A stretch of 64,000 nucleotides of DNA from positions 18,516,001 to 18,580,000 of the forward strand of contig NC_088327.1 of assembly GCF_036884655.1 (NCBI RefSeq). Reading direction: 5' to 3'. The notes beneath the pieces are model-generated. The model saw only the letters and a list, made by a program, of their open reading frames with translations, was not told the origin of the DNA and searched no databases. How positions within the stretch are numbered: position 1 is the first letter of the stretch; every line of letters starts with the position of its first letter. Positions 36,141 through 49,454 of this stretch are shown one piece after another. This DNA is from Musa acuminata AAA Group (taxonomy: Eukaryota > Streptophyta > Magnoliopsida > Zingiberales > Musaceae). The position numbers and the translations under genes are program-made.

Positions 36141-36440
36141 AATAATATAATAAGGGGGTTTTGCACATCTTTATTTTGAAAGATTAAAAAAACAGCATAA
36201 TTCAAGCTTCATTAGAAAAAAATTCAAGAAACCTTAAAAATAAATTTTAAAGATTAAATGACCACTTTTTATATTTTTGAGTTATAATATAATAAGGGAG
36301 GGTTTTACATATCTATATTTCGAAAGATTAAAAAAACAGTATAATTCAAGCTTTGTTGTTTTCAAAAAAATAAAATTTTCAAGAAACCTTAAAAATAAAT
36401 CATAAAGATCTAAATGACCACTTTTTCTATTTTTAAGTCC
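36141..36440 (+). repeat. Tandem direct duplication at the 3' end of the chitinase-like gene
   Basis: Two diverged copies of about 150 bp: 36,141-36,285 and 36,286-36,440. Each starts with ATAATATAATAAGGG and contains AAAGATTAAAAAAACAG and AAATGACCACTTTTT. The first AATAAT-rich start could serve as a polyadenylation signal. Weaker related phrases recur to about 37,280. Confidence 0.8.
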
Positions 36441-37850
36441 TCAAAATAGATATTTTTTACTATTTTCAACCCTTAAAAATGTCGAATTTATATTTTTTCT
36501 AATTTTGATCAATTTAAGATGAATTCAAATGATCATTTTCTGTATTTTTTAAGTCCTTAAATAGGTACTTTCACTATTTTAGTATTTAAAAAACTGAGTT
36601 AATAATCACTTTGGATCAAAAACCATGGCTAAGAAGAAAAGAAGAAACTTTGAAGTTATAAGAAAGATGTTATTGTAGAAACATTAGTTATACCATTTTG
36701 GCATTTTATTCAAAATTAGTGTAACCCAAATCGAGAATCAAGTTTCAGTTTTTCAAAAAAATATTATATTTTCAGAACCTTCGGAAATGATTTACGTAGA
36801 TGATCATTTTTTTCTATTTTAATTTTTAAAATATGTTACATTGTTTTTTTACTTATTTCAATTTAAATTATATCAAGACCATAAAAATGTGGGTTTGAGT
36901 ATGGAATTAATATATATTCTAATATGAAAATACTAAATAAGGTATTCTAATATGAAAATGCTTATTTCAATTTAAGATGAATTTATAATTATTTTATGTC
37001 AAAAATCACTTAATAATTATCATAAATGGTCATTTAAAGCTTTGAGAAAAAAAAATTCTTTTGGAGACCTGAGTTATGCTATTTTTTAATAAGATTATAC
37101 TATTCAAAAATAGTGTAACTCATATTTCAATGTTTTTCGAAAATTTCTAAATTTACAATAAACCTTGAAAATCACATGGAACTAAATGATCATCTGTTTT
37201 ATTTCTGAGCCTTTAAACGAGGTATTTTCACTTGATTTAAATTGTTTTTGACTTATTTTAATTAGAATTCTGTCAAGATCATTAAAATAAGGGTTTGAGT
37301 ATGGAATTACTAGGTATTCTAATATTAAAAATACTACATGAGATATTTATAAATAATGATTATTTATTATTTATTATTTATTTAAAATATTAGTTATAAA
37401 AATGATATTTTATTTTTTTAATTTCGTTATGTTGACTTTATGTCTAATTAATATTTAATATTTTATTTGGTTTTTTGATATTTTATTATCATTTACTTGA
37501 GATATTCAAATAATATTATTATATTATATTTTACTTTATATTCAATAATGTGAAATTTATTTTATTCTTTTTGTCATACTTTTATTATTTTTATAATATT
37601 TTTTATATTTATAATTTAATATTAATTTTAATATTTTTTTTTATTAATATAAAACTAATATATATTAATATTATTGAATTATATTTTTTTATCTTGTTCG
37701 GAATCAAGATTTGAGTCTATCTTGAACCGGTTCAAATTGAATGAATTGGTTTAATTGAGTATGTTTGAAAAGGGAGGAAAGGAAGGAAAAGGATAAAACG
37801 TGATTTGAGCAGCACTTTTATCATATGTAAAATGAGAACACTCTCCGACT
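36441..37850. other. Intergenic AT-rich DNA
   Basis: No gene seen. Contains diverged echoes of the preceding duplicated unit, such as TATTCTAATATGAAAAT occurring twice near 36,930 and a variant near 37,320. A short TA run at 37,851-37,872 falls in the probable 3' UTR of the next gene. Confidence 0.5.
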
Positions 37851-37904
37851 ATATATATATATATATATATATGCAATTTGTATCATCACATTGAAACAAT
37901 GATC

Positions 37905-39077
37905 TCAGTGGTAGAATACTATCGGGGGAAACTTAATGCCGGAGTCTTGAAGAAACGGTATTACCTGCGGCTGCTCAGCCAGGTCGCGGTACAAGTCATA
38001 CTCCGCCTCGTAATCATGCAAGTCCAGCTCCGCCTTCTGGTTGGTGTGGTAATGGTGCTTCGCCTCCGGCAACTTCCCGAATCCGAAGACGCCAACTCTG
38101 TCGCAGATTCCCAACGCCAGCATCACCGCCTGCATGCCCGATGAGTAATGGAACGTCCTCGGGTCGTGGGCCTTCGCCCACTCCTCCGGCGCCTTCCCGG
38201 TCGTCTCCACAAATCTCTTCAGCGAGTAGTACTTGACGATGCGGGCGCAGAGCATATCGAACCGCGCGTCCGTGATGAGGAGCGGCGCCTTGTGGGAGGA
38301 GTTGCAGGCGGCGTAGTCGAGGAAATGGGCGGCTTGGCAGATGTACATGACCATGGCGACGTTCTCGCCGTATGGATGGCAGAAACAGTCGTGCCGTCGA
38401 GCGCACAGGTGGAGTATGTTGCTGTTGACGAAGGAAAGGCCGGTCTTTGAGCCCACCTTGTGGCCGTACCCTTTGATGCGGGCGTTGTTGAGACGGATCA
38501 CAAGCTCGTGGCCGTCGATCAGCTCGCCGTGGTCGTTGTTCAGAAGGATCCCGCTGTTGCCAACCACCGCGCAGGAGCCATAACGCTCTGCCTCGGTGTC
38601 GAGGCGGCCGTGGTGGCGATCGATGGGGCGCTTGATGTGCTCGACTAGCTCCGACATGATCCCGGGATGGAATCGGCGGCGCCGGAACCAGTCACGAAGG
38701 GGGCGGCGGAAGTCGGGCAAGGCCCTGTAGTCCTTGGGGGCGCGGAGCCGCTGGGAAAACCGCATCTCGTGCCGCCGCAGCACATCGAGGTGGTTCTCCC
38801 GCCGCCAGTCCGAATTGGTCCGGGGCCGCCCCCCGGCGCCGTCGCCGCCGTGGCCGAATAGGAAGGTCCCGTCAAGGAGGTCGTCGACGTCCTTCTGCAG
38901 CTCCGTCTCCCGTTGCTCCACAGCAGCCAGCCTGAGGAGCGTCGCGTTGACCGGTGGCGCCTCCGGAGGCTGCCGCTCGCGGCGCCTGCCGTCCTGGAGC
39001 ACAGCCCGGAAGCCAAGGACTGAAAACACCCCGATCAGGATCAACAAACGGAACAACACACGCAGAGTTCCCTTCAT
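37905..39077 (-). CDS. Sialyltransferase-like protein, GT29 family
   Basis: An intronless gene for a 390-residue type II Golgi membrane protein. I start at the ATG at 39,077 (MKGTLRVLFRLL); the frame's longer reading would begin at GTG. Residues about 5-27 are a single hydrophobic anchor, followed by a charged stem. The GT29 core has sialylmotif L (CAVVGNSGILLNNDHGELID and RLNNARIKGYGHKVGSKTG, about 168-213), sialylmotif S (SSGMQAVMLALGICDRVGVF, about 312-331), a HHYHT motif (about 341) and a final HDYEAEYDLYRDL. Plants lack ordinary sialic acid pathways. Known plant homologues include Arabidopsis MGP2/SIA1, SIA2 and GALT29A, the last reported to add galactose to arabinogalactan. Which orthologue this is cannot be settled by eye. 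Confidence 0.92.
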   Translation of the reverse strand: MKGTLRVLFRLLILIGVFSVLGFRAVLQDGRRRERQPPEAPPVNATLLRLAAVEQRETELQKDVDDLLDGTFLFGHGGDGAGGRPRTNSDWRRENHLDVLRRHEMRFSQRLRAPKDYRALPDFRRPLRDWFRRRRFHPGIMSELVEHIKRPIDRHHGRLDTEAERYGSCAVVGNSGILLNNDHGELIDGHELVIRLNNARIKGYGHKVGSKTGLSFVNSNILHLCARRHDCFCHPYGENVAMVMYICQAAHFLDYAACNSSHKAPLLITDARFDMLCARIVKYYSLKRFVETTGKAPEEWAKAHDPRTFHYSSGMQAVMLALGICDRVGVFGFGKLPEAKHHYHTNQKAELDLHDYEAEYDLYRDLAEQPQVIPFLQDSGIKFPPIVFYH

Positions 39078-40717
39078 CCTCGCCACTAAATCGGCGGATC
39101 TAAGTAGAGCTCTGCGTTCGCGGCCAAGAACGCATCTTTACATCCAGATGCGCAATTCCCCCAGTCGGGGCAACAAAAGAAGCCAACTTTGGGGCGGAGA
39201 CGGGAGAGATTTCGCGGGCCGAGCTACGACTGAGGATTCTGGATCGCCATGGATGGGGGATTTCCGCATCTTCCAGCTCCAAACCGCACGGGAGAGGTTG
39301 GGATTGCTCGATGGGGTTGATTCAACTATACAAGGCTGGCCAAAGGATTGGCTGGAGTTACACTTATCCAGCGTCCTACATTACCTCAGCTTCACCTTTC
39401 TTCTGATTGGGAGCAACGTGGGACCGTTGTCTGACCAGCCTCCACATCAGTAGAATTCTCTAACGAGAAGACAGGTGAGTTTTAGGGTTAATTTCTAATT
39501 AGGTAAGAAGATATTTTCTTCGATTTGTATTAGGTAGAACAAGGACAGCTTTGGGAAAAAAAATAAGAACAGTCACAAGTCGAAGAATGTTTCTTTTTTG
39601 TTTGTTTCGCGTGATGGAGATGGAAAGATGGTTGACTGATTAATCTTTCTTTTTTTATATACTTTTTTTCTCCTCACTTATGGTGGCCCAAATAAAAAAA
39701 AGTTCCTATTGTCAACTTATTGTTTTGCATGATATATGGGTTATTTATTCTAGTTTTTGGCATTGTCTTTGGGAAAAATGGAAGAACTTAAGGCTCTCAT
39801 AGATAACATTTGAATATCTATATTAATCTTTTTTTTCCAAAACAAAAATCAGATTTTATTATTGTAGCAGTTAGTCTCTTATTATTATAATCCGTGCCAG
39901 AGCACAAAATAGACCTCAGTGGACATCAATATATGGTGTCGATGAAGATAAAAGTTTCCTTTCACTTTCTATAAATCAAATATTTTCATGGCTGTGACGA
40001 CCAGCAACCATCAAACTTTATGGTTGCTATTGTGTCTAACAAATATAACCTTAGAGCTTAACAACGAAATCGTAATTACCATTTTGGCATCAAATAGATG
40101 GCACTATAAAGGAAAAATGAATATTAACTACGGAGTAATTACAAATTTGTCACTAAAACATTTAATGGGGAAATGATTAGGATATGGAATGATGGGAGAC
40201 TTGTTTGATTTCTTTCTTTCCTGTGCTGTTCAGTTCTTTGATTGTGCTTGATGAGGACCTGACGGTAGACTGAGAACCAAAGGAAGAGATTGATGATGGA
40301 AGAATTAAGTGCTTGTGGCTGTTTACCTAGCGATGAAGAAGCTGGCATGCATGGTGGACTTTGACTTGTATCGTCTTCAGTGCACTTGCATGTTAATAAT
40401 GGAACTGTTCCTTTGCTGATTCAACAGTTGATTTCTGACTAAGCTGCGTAGGAAAAGTTGGATCCGATTGTTACTCTCATAATATCATGTGATTGAAAAA
40501 TGATAGCTATAGGACTAAATGTAAGCTCATATGTATAAGAAGTCTAATTTAATCGAAAAGGAGGATACTCATAATATTATCTTGGTAGTTGAGAGATGTT
40601 GAATGTTTGTTTTGTGATTGATATGTACGAATATCGAAGTCACATAGATTTTTCGACTTAACTCTCCAATACTCAAGTTAATGACGAATGATAAAACAAA
40701 AAAAATAATATTTAATA

Positions 40718-40768
<51 letters not shown>

Positions 40769-41822
40769 CATGACTTGACTTGATGATCTCTTATAATAGA
40801 TTTTAATCAGAGGAAATATTCTATAGGAGGTGAAATATTCCCGTCCTTTCATTTAATAATATCGATAGAATATTATTATAATATTTTTTATTTTTAATTG
40901 ATGTTCATGTGACTTAATTGTTAATCTAGACTTACCTTCTCTTACTAATTGTGCTATTACATCATGATTAAGTATTTTTTTAATTATTATATAAAATTTA
41001 TTGATCATTAATTTACCAATATATTAAATAAAATATAAAAAAAATATATTTTTATTATATATTTAGAGACCAACATTTCAAGAATGTTAGTTAGCCTTAC
41101 TATTATTATTTTTTAAAAACATATCCCCACAAAAAATATACATAGAGCAAATAAAGAATAGCCACTTCTTTTGTCGACAAAGTGTTAATGATTCTAATAT
41201 GTCATTATAATTGTAATTAAGTATCTAATTGTTGAATTTAATCTATATTATATCAATATGACTTGTTACCTAAGTTTATACATAAACCTATCCAAATTTA
41301 ATTAATAAATAATTGAAGCTAATTTAAACTGAGTAAGATAGTCAATAAATCCTCGATTAATGATCATTACTTGCGAACTTGTATCGAATTGAGACCTAAT
41401 TATCCAACTAAACACTTGCATTCGGGACTTAATCCAACATGTGACATGTTCTAATATGTTATAAGACGACACGCGTCGAGGCATCGAAGGTATTAACCGG
41501 CCATAAAAGGTCAGTCTTGTCATCCGTATCGATCACCCTACGTTCGCTTCCTTCGAGCCCTAATCGCGTCTGACGCACCAATTTGCCTCATCCCAGTGCG
41601 TCGCCCGCCTCCCGCACGGTCCTCTCCGCCATCCCAAGGGCGCCGATCGCATCTCCCTGGGCCTACAACGATCTTTGTCCCCTCGGTGGCGCTCGCAGCT
41701 CTTTAGGAAGCTCGCATCGAAAGGTATCACAATCTCGCCCGACCTCACATCAAATGAGCTCGATATTTCGTTCAATATTTTCTTGATTCGAATTTGTGAA
41801 TATTTGTTGGTGAAGCGATAAG
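39078..41822. other. Divergent intergenic region between GT29 and NFU genes
   Basis: 39,078 to about 39,450 is GC-rich and probably 5' UTR/promoter of the GT29 gene. The remainder is AT-rich without a supported gene. An (AAT)n microsatellite lies at about 40,720-40,768. The last 300 bp before 41,822 is again GC-richer and should hold the NFU promoter and 5' UTR. No clear TATA box was seen for either gene. Confidence 0.6.
40720..40768. repeat. (AAT)n microsatellite
   Basis: About sixteen AAT/ATA units. Confidence 0.95.
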
Positions 41823-44800
41823 ATGAAAGGGATGAAGGGCTTTGCAGGGCTGGTAGCAAGAAGCTATTTTTCGGGTAGGACTCCAAAGCCTAATCCAAGC
41901 TTGTTCAGAGGGAGTAGCGGATGCTATCTCCATTCTTCTTGTCGTGCAATCTCTTCTTCATCTTTTTCTCTTTCTCTTCGGAACCAGTGGCCCTTTGTTC
42001 GAAATCCATCGGAGTCATGGGTCTCGGCTCCGTGGATCGGGCTTGGAGGTGAGGTTTTCTTCTGATGTGTTGTGCGCTCATTCGTCCACAATGTTTCCGC
42101 TGTTACAAGAACTTGATTGCTTTCATCTACTTTTCACCCTTATTTCACGTGAATTATGGCTATGAAATTATAAGAAATTGAAATTAACATCAAACGTGGT
42201 TGAACTTAAAACTGAACAAAGCAAGTACACAAAATGTCTAGACAACTTTCTAAGTTCGCTTTGAACAAAATAAAAGAACCCGGACCTCTATTATTTTCAA
42301 AATAAAAAAAATTTCAAGGTTCAGCTGAACACCTGGCTAAACTACTTTAAGATATATAAATTACCTATATTTTAGAATTATTTTTTCTCACTCATGCATG
42401 ATCATGATAAATAGTTGCTAATTGCCTGTATCTAGTTTGCAAAATTAGAATGTTTCCATTTTAAAGAAACAGCTTGCTGTTTACGAAGTTGAGTTGTGAT
42501 GAACTGTTCTCTTAGTTGCAATACTGAAGTCATTATGCTTTTTCTTCTTGTTTTAGGCTTCTAACTTAACGCATTTCTATGCTGACACCCTTTGAAATGG
42601 TGAAAATTTATATGGAAATGATCAGATTGAGTTCTGAGAATATGTATTTTTGGTTGGATGGCTATGATATCGGACATATATCTGTGATAAGGATACCATA
42701 ATCTTTTTGTTGTTACAATACAAAGCATCCCACATATTTTCTGCTACAAGTTTCTTTTGTAGTCTTAGTGGCCAAGCTAATTCATTTGAATAAGCAAAGT
42801 TTCTTATCTTGGTGACCAAGTGCTCCACATAGCACCTACAAGCAGTCAATGTGACAACATTGGTAATATGACTGTGTTATTGATCATCAAGATCTCTTGA
42901 ATGGGTCACCTAGGGGGAATAGTTTGAGGGGTTTGAACTTTTTAAATGCCTCAAAATTTGGCAGGCCTGTCTTCTAGCTTGCAAGAAAAGATAACGTGTG
43001 ATCACACTTTCTTTGGTGTCTTATTATACTTCATTATTCTCCTATCAAATTCAGTGACACTTGTATGCCTTGTGGAATTCAACAGCATCTTCAACAATTA
43101 AAGATGTCATCCCCTGGGTCTAACTGGTCTTTGAGGCACACGGAATTTTCTGTTAATGGTCAGCTGTGAGTGTAATACTTACAGTGTCAACAATATGCAT
43201 TTCTATTTAAGTGGCTTGCAACTGACGTGGTTTGTAGAGTCAGGTACTTCTGCAGTTGTCTTGCATAAGACCTAATTACAACAAAGTTGGCTTGATATAT
43301 TCAACAAAGTTCAGGATTGTGCCTAATAACAAATTTATAATCATGTGGTCATGTGTAATCCATGTTTGATTACCTTACTGCTTTAGTTACCAATGCATAA
43401 AGAATCTTATTCTGTAACATTTAAGTTCATTAATGCCCATGTATAATGGGCTTTATGTAATGCTGATGTCACATATATGATTGTGTTGCAAATGATGATG
43501 AGGTCACTGCATATTGTAAGTCCAGGTGATTGGTGTCTTTCACAAAGTATTGTGGGAGACTTAATTTTCTGACCATTTTTTGTACAGAACAGAGGAGGGG
43601 CATGTTTATTCAAACACAGTCGACACCCAATCCACTGTCTCTCATGTTTTACCCAGGAAAATCAGTAATGGAAGTTGGAAGCGCTGATTTTCCCAATGCT
43701 CGTACAGCTATGACTTCACCACTGGCTAAATCTTTATTTGGCATTGATGGTATAGTTTTTTTTTTCCATTGAGCTCTTGCTTTTTCTTAGACTTAAAATT
43801 GTCAGTTTGCTTTAAAATGTCAATGCGCTTGTTCTCGTATTGCAACTCCCTGCTGACAGTTGCTTTACGTTAAGTTTCTAGAAATTTTTCTGATGGTTGC
43901 TGAATTAACTTACCACTCTCTTGTGTCGATAACTTATCTCTTAATGTCAATATAAGTCCTCTATGCTCAATAAATATCATGTGGGGTCTTTTGCCGCTGT
44001 TAATGTCTTATGCTTATATGTATTTTGTTAATATATACATGCTACTTTTCTTAACTTATGTCCTTCTATGAATGCTGAAAACTGACTTCCATCACTAATT
44101 ACTAGGAAAATATCAATTATTGCAATTTAGGTTGTGGTTAGGAGAATATTCTAAGACAATCAAGTGTTTTATTTTGACTTAAATATGTTCTTTACAAAGG
44201 AAGCCTGAGCCATTGACAGAATGTTGGACACTTTGAAATGCTTTTGGTGTTCTTGTCGGCCGTTGACAATTGGAAACTTCCTGCCACATGTTGGGTAGCT
44301 TAAAATAAAACTTATTTAAATATATTTAGGACTTTTAATTTATCGAGGATTTTTGTTGTACACTTTTAAAATTTCTTTTGTTGAAGTATTTGTGAAGTAG
44401 TTGCTTATATAATTTGTTGTTATGCTTCAGAAGCATAGTTTATCTATTATATATAAGGCATACAATTACAAAAGCATATGAAATGTGCACATAGCAGTTG
44501 CTGTGACTATGAATTATCTTTTATGAGATTTAGGTGATGTCTTATCCATATCATATTGTCCATGTCCAGTTTCCTTGTCCATGCTTTATAGGTGATCGGA
44601 AATCCAATGTGGTACAACTTTCTCATCCCCGACAGAAGGGTGAGGCCCCCTGATTATTGGTCTGTAGATGCCTTTATGCTTTCATACAATCTGGAATAAT
44701 TAAATATACATATCTGTCTGGCACATATCTGTAGTGCAGTCTGCTAAATGTGTCCAAAATTCTTGCCAATGGCTTGCATTACCATTTGACTGTCAGGATT

Positions 44801-47800
44801 CTATTCTTTTCTTTTGTAAAGCTTTGTTGGTATTAACTATTCATAATATCTTCTGTGGTACAAAGGTCGTGGACTTTTTTCTTTTTTTATCTTGAAACCA
44901 GAAAATATTAAGGGCTATGATTAAAGAACACTTCTGTCATCTCTACAGAAAGTAGCACAAAATTCATACTGGAGATGACTTGCGAATAAACATTATGACC
45001 TGGTGGCCCCTTGGAGGTTTGCAATGTCCGACACTTAGATAATGGAAGAATAATGTGTTATCAGATGCAATTCTTATGCATTTGTGGGTGCATATAACAA
45101 TTATCATACCTTAGTTGATGCATGAGCAGTTTACAAGGCTTCCACTATCTAAGTACCCATATGACATTTATTCCTTCAGTAACTACAAAAGGTTTGTACT
45201 ATTAAAATGTCTGTGTGGCATGTATTGCTTCAATGGGTAGACACAAATGTTAATGCATGACTATCAAGTTAAGTTTAAATTTTCATGCATGAATATCATT
45301 GGACTGAAACTGGGCACTCTAGACTGAGACCTAATCAATGAGTTTGACATTCATGGATGGAGTTAGGGCTTTTCGGATGTAGCTTGATATTGATTAATGA
45401 GGTGATTCTGGAGCTTGATTTGGGTCTATGGGTTTACAGGTAGGTTCTGGTTTTACAAAAGGTTCTATTGGGTATTGGTGATTTGGAGATAAGTAGTCCA
45501 TCGACACCTCTAGTCATGATTGCAAGTTAGTGTAAGACAATATAAGCTGAAAACTGAAATTTGTAATAATGATCTTTTTAGAAATTCTTGTAGTCAAATT
45601 AATTGGTGGGCTGGTATATGTATACCCTATGCCAAATATTTGGGAGTTAAAGGTTATTGAAATTAGAAAAAAGAATAAAGTTTATTGCGAAACATATTAG
45701 TATTCTTTATATGAAATTGAGAAAAGCCGAAACAAGAATTTTTCTGTAAATGGTCAGGTTGATTCTAATAATTTGTATGAGTCATTCTCTAAGCTGTACT
45801 ATCAATGTCTCCTGTGAGGGACTGCAAAGCTCTTGCTCCTTTTTGGAAGACTATTTACCATTTTTCATTCTCAAGAATCCTCAATTTTAGAATCTTGATT
45901 CCTTGAGTAGATAATCTTATCACATTAGGACATTTCAGTGATTTAAGTATACCTTTCTGTTGATGCAATTTAAAGCTATGTGCATTATAGTACCAGCAGG
46001 AATATTTCATTCTAGGAAGAACAGAAGTTTTGCTTCATTAAGTTTTATAAAGTTTGCCAATTCACAAGGCTTCTGCCAATACGAGATCTGAGAAGAACAA
46101 TGTGCCCAATCTTACCCTTGCAAGTAGAAAGGTTGTTTCCATTGTTAGAACTCTGGTTATATAGAACACAAAAGGGCAACCTTATTATGGCACTAAGAAT
46201 CTTCTTCTATTAAGTTTTTGAAGGAGTCATGAAAAAAAAAGGTTTTATTATGCTTAAGTTCCTTCAATATTGGATCCACATGTCCGTATCTTGCTGGCTT
46301 TTTAATCTATATGCTTACTAGTACTGTTCCATCTCTCTTACAAAATACTGAGTGCATTACACTTGGTATGAAATACTGAGTGTGTTACAACTGAAATTTT
46401 ATGAAACTATGGGTAACCCAGGAGTCACAAGGGTATTCTTTGGATCAGACTTTGTCACTGTAACAAAGTCAGAAGATGCTTCATGGGATTTTCTGAAGCC
46501 TGAAATTTTTGCTGCAATAATGGACTTTTATTCATCTGGGAAACCACTTTTCCTCGAGTCAAATGTTGCAGCTTCTATGGACACAGCAATTCATGAGGTT
46601 TATACTCTCTTGTTACAGATTTTTTTTATCATTACAGTTATAGAAACTTGATTGTATGCGATGACCAGAATTTTCATGCAAATTTCATTTTGGTTCTTTT
46701 TGGACTAAAAGAATCTAGTTGAACTAGTCTTAAGATTGGTTGTAATTGAAAAACAAATATCCTGGACAAGTAAATGAATTGATAAGTTCATGGTGTAATA
46801 TCAATAGAGGTTCATATATTTAGAACCTGCTGGCTTCCAGTAGCTTTTCTCCATGAGGAGAAAAAAGTTCAGCTCAGTGCATATTAGGTCTCTATCCTGG
46901 AAGTAGAGTTCAGTATTGGGATTATAGTGAACTTCAATATTGCTAATATAATTTGAATGTTTGCATCTTGGAACTTATTATATGATCAGTTTGCTGTACT
47001 TTGTGGCCTTCTGAAACTAAATAATATTTTGTAGGACGATTCAGAGATTGTTGCGATGATCAAAGAATTGTTAGAGACACGAATTCGACCTGCAGTGCAA
47101 GATGATGGTGGGGATATCGAATACTGTGGATTTGATCCGTATGACTCTTCTTCCCTGTTCATTCTCATCAGATATAAACTAGAGTTTCACATCCTGTTAA
47201 TTCAGCAGGGACCTAATATTACTTGATGTTTACTTTTCAGTGAAACTGGGATAGTCAAGCTAAGAATGCAAGGTGCCTGCAGTGGCTGCCCGAGCTCATC
47301 TGTGACTTTGAAGTCAGGCATTGAGAACATGCTCATGCATTATGTTCCAGAGGTAATATTAAGATGTATGGTTGTTTATTTTATATTCTAGGATGAGGCA
47401 GAAAAATTTCTTTTCAAATTTGAGATCTTTGGAGGCAATCTCTCATCCCAAGAAGTTTTAAGAATGAGCTAGCTTTATTGAATCAGACACTAGTACATAA
47501 CAGTGCCATATTGGTTGTTCAGAAACACCATAGATCTATTAGATGCTGCTATCAATTTCTTTTGATGTTAAATTTTATTTCTAAGATATCGATTTATGGT
47601 GCTTGGTAATCTCTAAATAAACTGGCTTATAATGTCTTTATTAATATACTATAACTCTCTGTTTTCGTTGTGTGGGCATATGGAAATAGTGGTTGACCGA
47701 TTGCTGCACAAGACATGTCTGCATCTGAGATCTTATAGGCAACATATGTACTATTCGTCCAGTTGCTTAGAATAGAACCGAACATATGATTTAGTCTTTG

Positions 47801-47944
47801 AGTTCTACTTTGCCATGTCTCAGAGTAACAAATATTTGCTAAAATAAACCTGTTCTTGTGTTAAAATGTCGACTGCAGGTCAAAGGGGTTGAACAGGAGC
47901 TGGATATGGTTGCTGATGCTCCATTGAGCAGTCAATTGGAATGA
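41823..47944 (+). CDS. NFU iron-sulfur cluster scaffold protein, mitochondrial (NFU4/NFU5 type)
   Basis: Six exons: 41,823-42,048; 43,588-43,749; 46,422-46,597; 47,035-47,138; 47,241-47,352; 47,879-47,944. All junctions are GT/AG, phases agree, and the total is 846 bp or 281 residues, close to the known size of NFU4/NFU5. Exon 1 encodes a Ser/Arg-rich presequence typical of mitochondrial import. Exons 2-3 hold the Nfu N-terminal domain ([53 protein letters not shown]). Exons 4-5 hold the NifU-like C-terminal domain ([19 protein letters not shown]) with the cluster-binding CSGC at about residues 236-239. The protein passes [4Fe-4S] clusters to mitochondrial enzymes such as lipoate synthase. 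Intron 2 is 2.7 kb. The choice of donor at 42,048 rather than 42,053 is fixed by the reading phase. Confidence 0.95.
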
Positions 47945-48083
47945 AGTGTTACGGTAGTAGCGTAATTATCTAATCTTGGTTACCTTTTGTGGTTTCCGAG
48001 CTGAGTAAATTTGGAGTTGTATTGGAATGAGTAAGTGGTCGACAGCAGCAGTTTGTTGGCTTAATCCTTTGAACCAAAAGGCA

Positions 48084-48089
48084 AATAAA
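48084..48089 (+). terminator. Probable polyadenylation signal of the NFU gene
   Basis: AATAAA 140 bp after the stop codon. Confidence 0.5.
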
Positions 48090-49454
48090 TCAAAGCAATG
48101 TATGACCCCGTCACTCATCTATGATCCCGTGCTTATTTTCGACATTTCTTTGTTGACAGTGGAGAATACGAGAGTAAAACAGTGCCACAGAAGAAAAGAA
48201 AGATAGAAACAAACATGCATATTTCAGTTGGCCTTTATCGCTCCCAAGTGGCAGACGCAACCCCAAGTAAAAGATATTGCTCGGGGGTCGGTAAATAAAA
48301 CTCCTTTTCTTTTCCTTTTTAGTTGATCTGATGGTGGATGCAAGCAGATGTTTAATATGCAAATGAACAAAAAGGGGCATCATTGTAATCTTCCATGTTC
48401 ATTTACTGTTGTTGGATGATGTGGCCTTTCCTAATTTTAATGCGTGGTGCACATGTCGAAATCTCGTCACAGTAGTTCACTAGCAATCCTAAGGTTTAGA
48501 GGCGTAACGCTGGCAAAACCAAGGCTTAAAGTTTTGGTGGCATATATCAGTTTGGGTAGTCCATGATACTTCTCACCACCTTTTTATCACCATTGGTGAT
48601 CGAGACCTTGAACAAACCACTCTCTCCTTCCTCGGCTTTGCGTGTTTCATCTTTGTTGGACAGACTGAGCTATATTGACCTGAATGAATAAACATTTTAA
48701 AATATATGTAACTTTAAGTCGAGGCATAAATCCACAAATCATTTCATGTAAACAACTAAAAGATTTAGAAACATTAAAAAAAAAACATTTTTCGGTAAAA
48801 CAACACCATCTCCAAAATTCATGAGGGCAAGCTATAGCACCTGCTGCTTTGATTCGTCTTTTTACAGAAGCCATGAAAGCCAAGAAACCCATTTGGCTCT
48901 TTTGACACTGAGCCACGAAAGAAAGAGTAGGAGCAGAAAGTCTACCAAACACGTCAACAGAAATATGCCACAACTACACAAATATGACACAAAACATTGC
49001 AAAAGAAAAGCTCAAACATCACCCCTTCTAACTTGATCCTGGTGGATCTAGTAGCAACATAAAGCTTCAAGTAGCCAAAGGTGGTCTAAAATACCTGCTA
49101 AATTCTGATTATTACCTAAAAAAATTCAATATTAAATGTCATTGGAAAACTTGATTGCAACACCAATCCAGTGCTCATTATCAGGAGAGTTTTGATGAGG
49201 AAGCTTATAATCCCAACCCGAGTGAAACCAGATGACTCATTCTCACATTCTAAAGTGGTTTTAGGATTCCTAGGCTTGACCGAGTACTGGAAGTTTATCT
49301 AATACCTTCCTAAACCATTTGATCATGTCTATAGGAAGTAATAGGAAACCTTCTGGTGTATTTAATTGATCACTCTCGAACAAAACCATCAGAGCGAATG
49401 CTATCATGCATAGGACCTTGTCCTGATGAAACATGAAGCATAGTGAAACATCAT
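48090..49454. other. Intergenic region between convergent NFU and methyltransferase genes
   Basis: No supported gene. A 108-residue minus-strand frame at 48,647-48,973 has no recognisable domain. The right part includes the 3' UTR of the methyltransferase gene. Confidence 0.5.

Noticed and set aside
39078..39086. N-terminal extension of the GT29 protein by three residues
   Set aside because: The extension would start at GTG. The ATG at 39,077 gives a normal type II anchor.
38645..39453. Several long frames over and beside the GT29 gene
   Set aside because: Shadows of its GC-rich coding sequence and 5' region. Only the frame with GT29 motifs is supported.
42049..42065. NFU exon 1 continuing to the stop at 42,065, or splicing at 42,053
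   Set aside because: Only the donor at 42,048/42,049 restores the phase needed by exon 2.
48647..48973. 108-residue minus-strand frame between NFU and methyltransferase genes
   Set aside because: No recognisable domain, no splice or promoter evidence, and an ordinary chance length for this composition.
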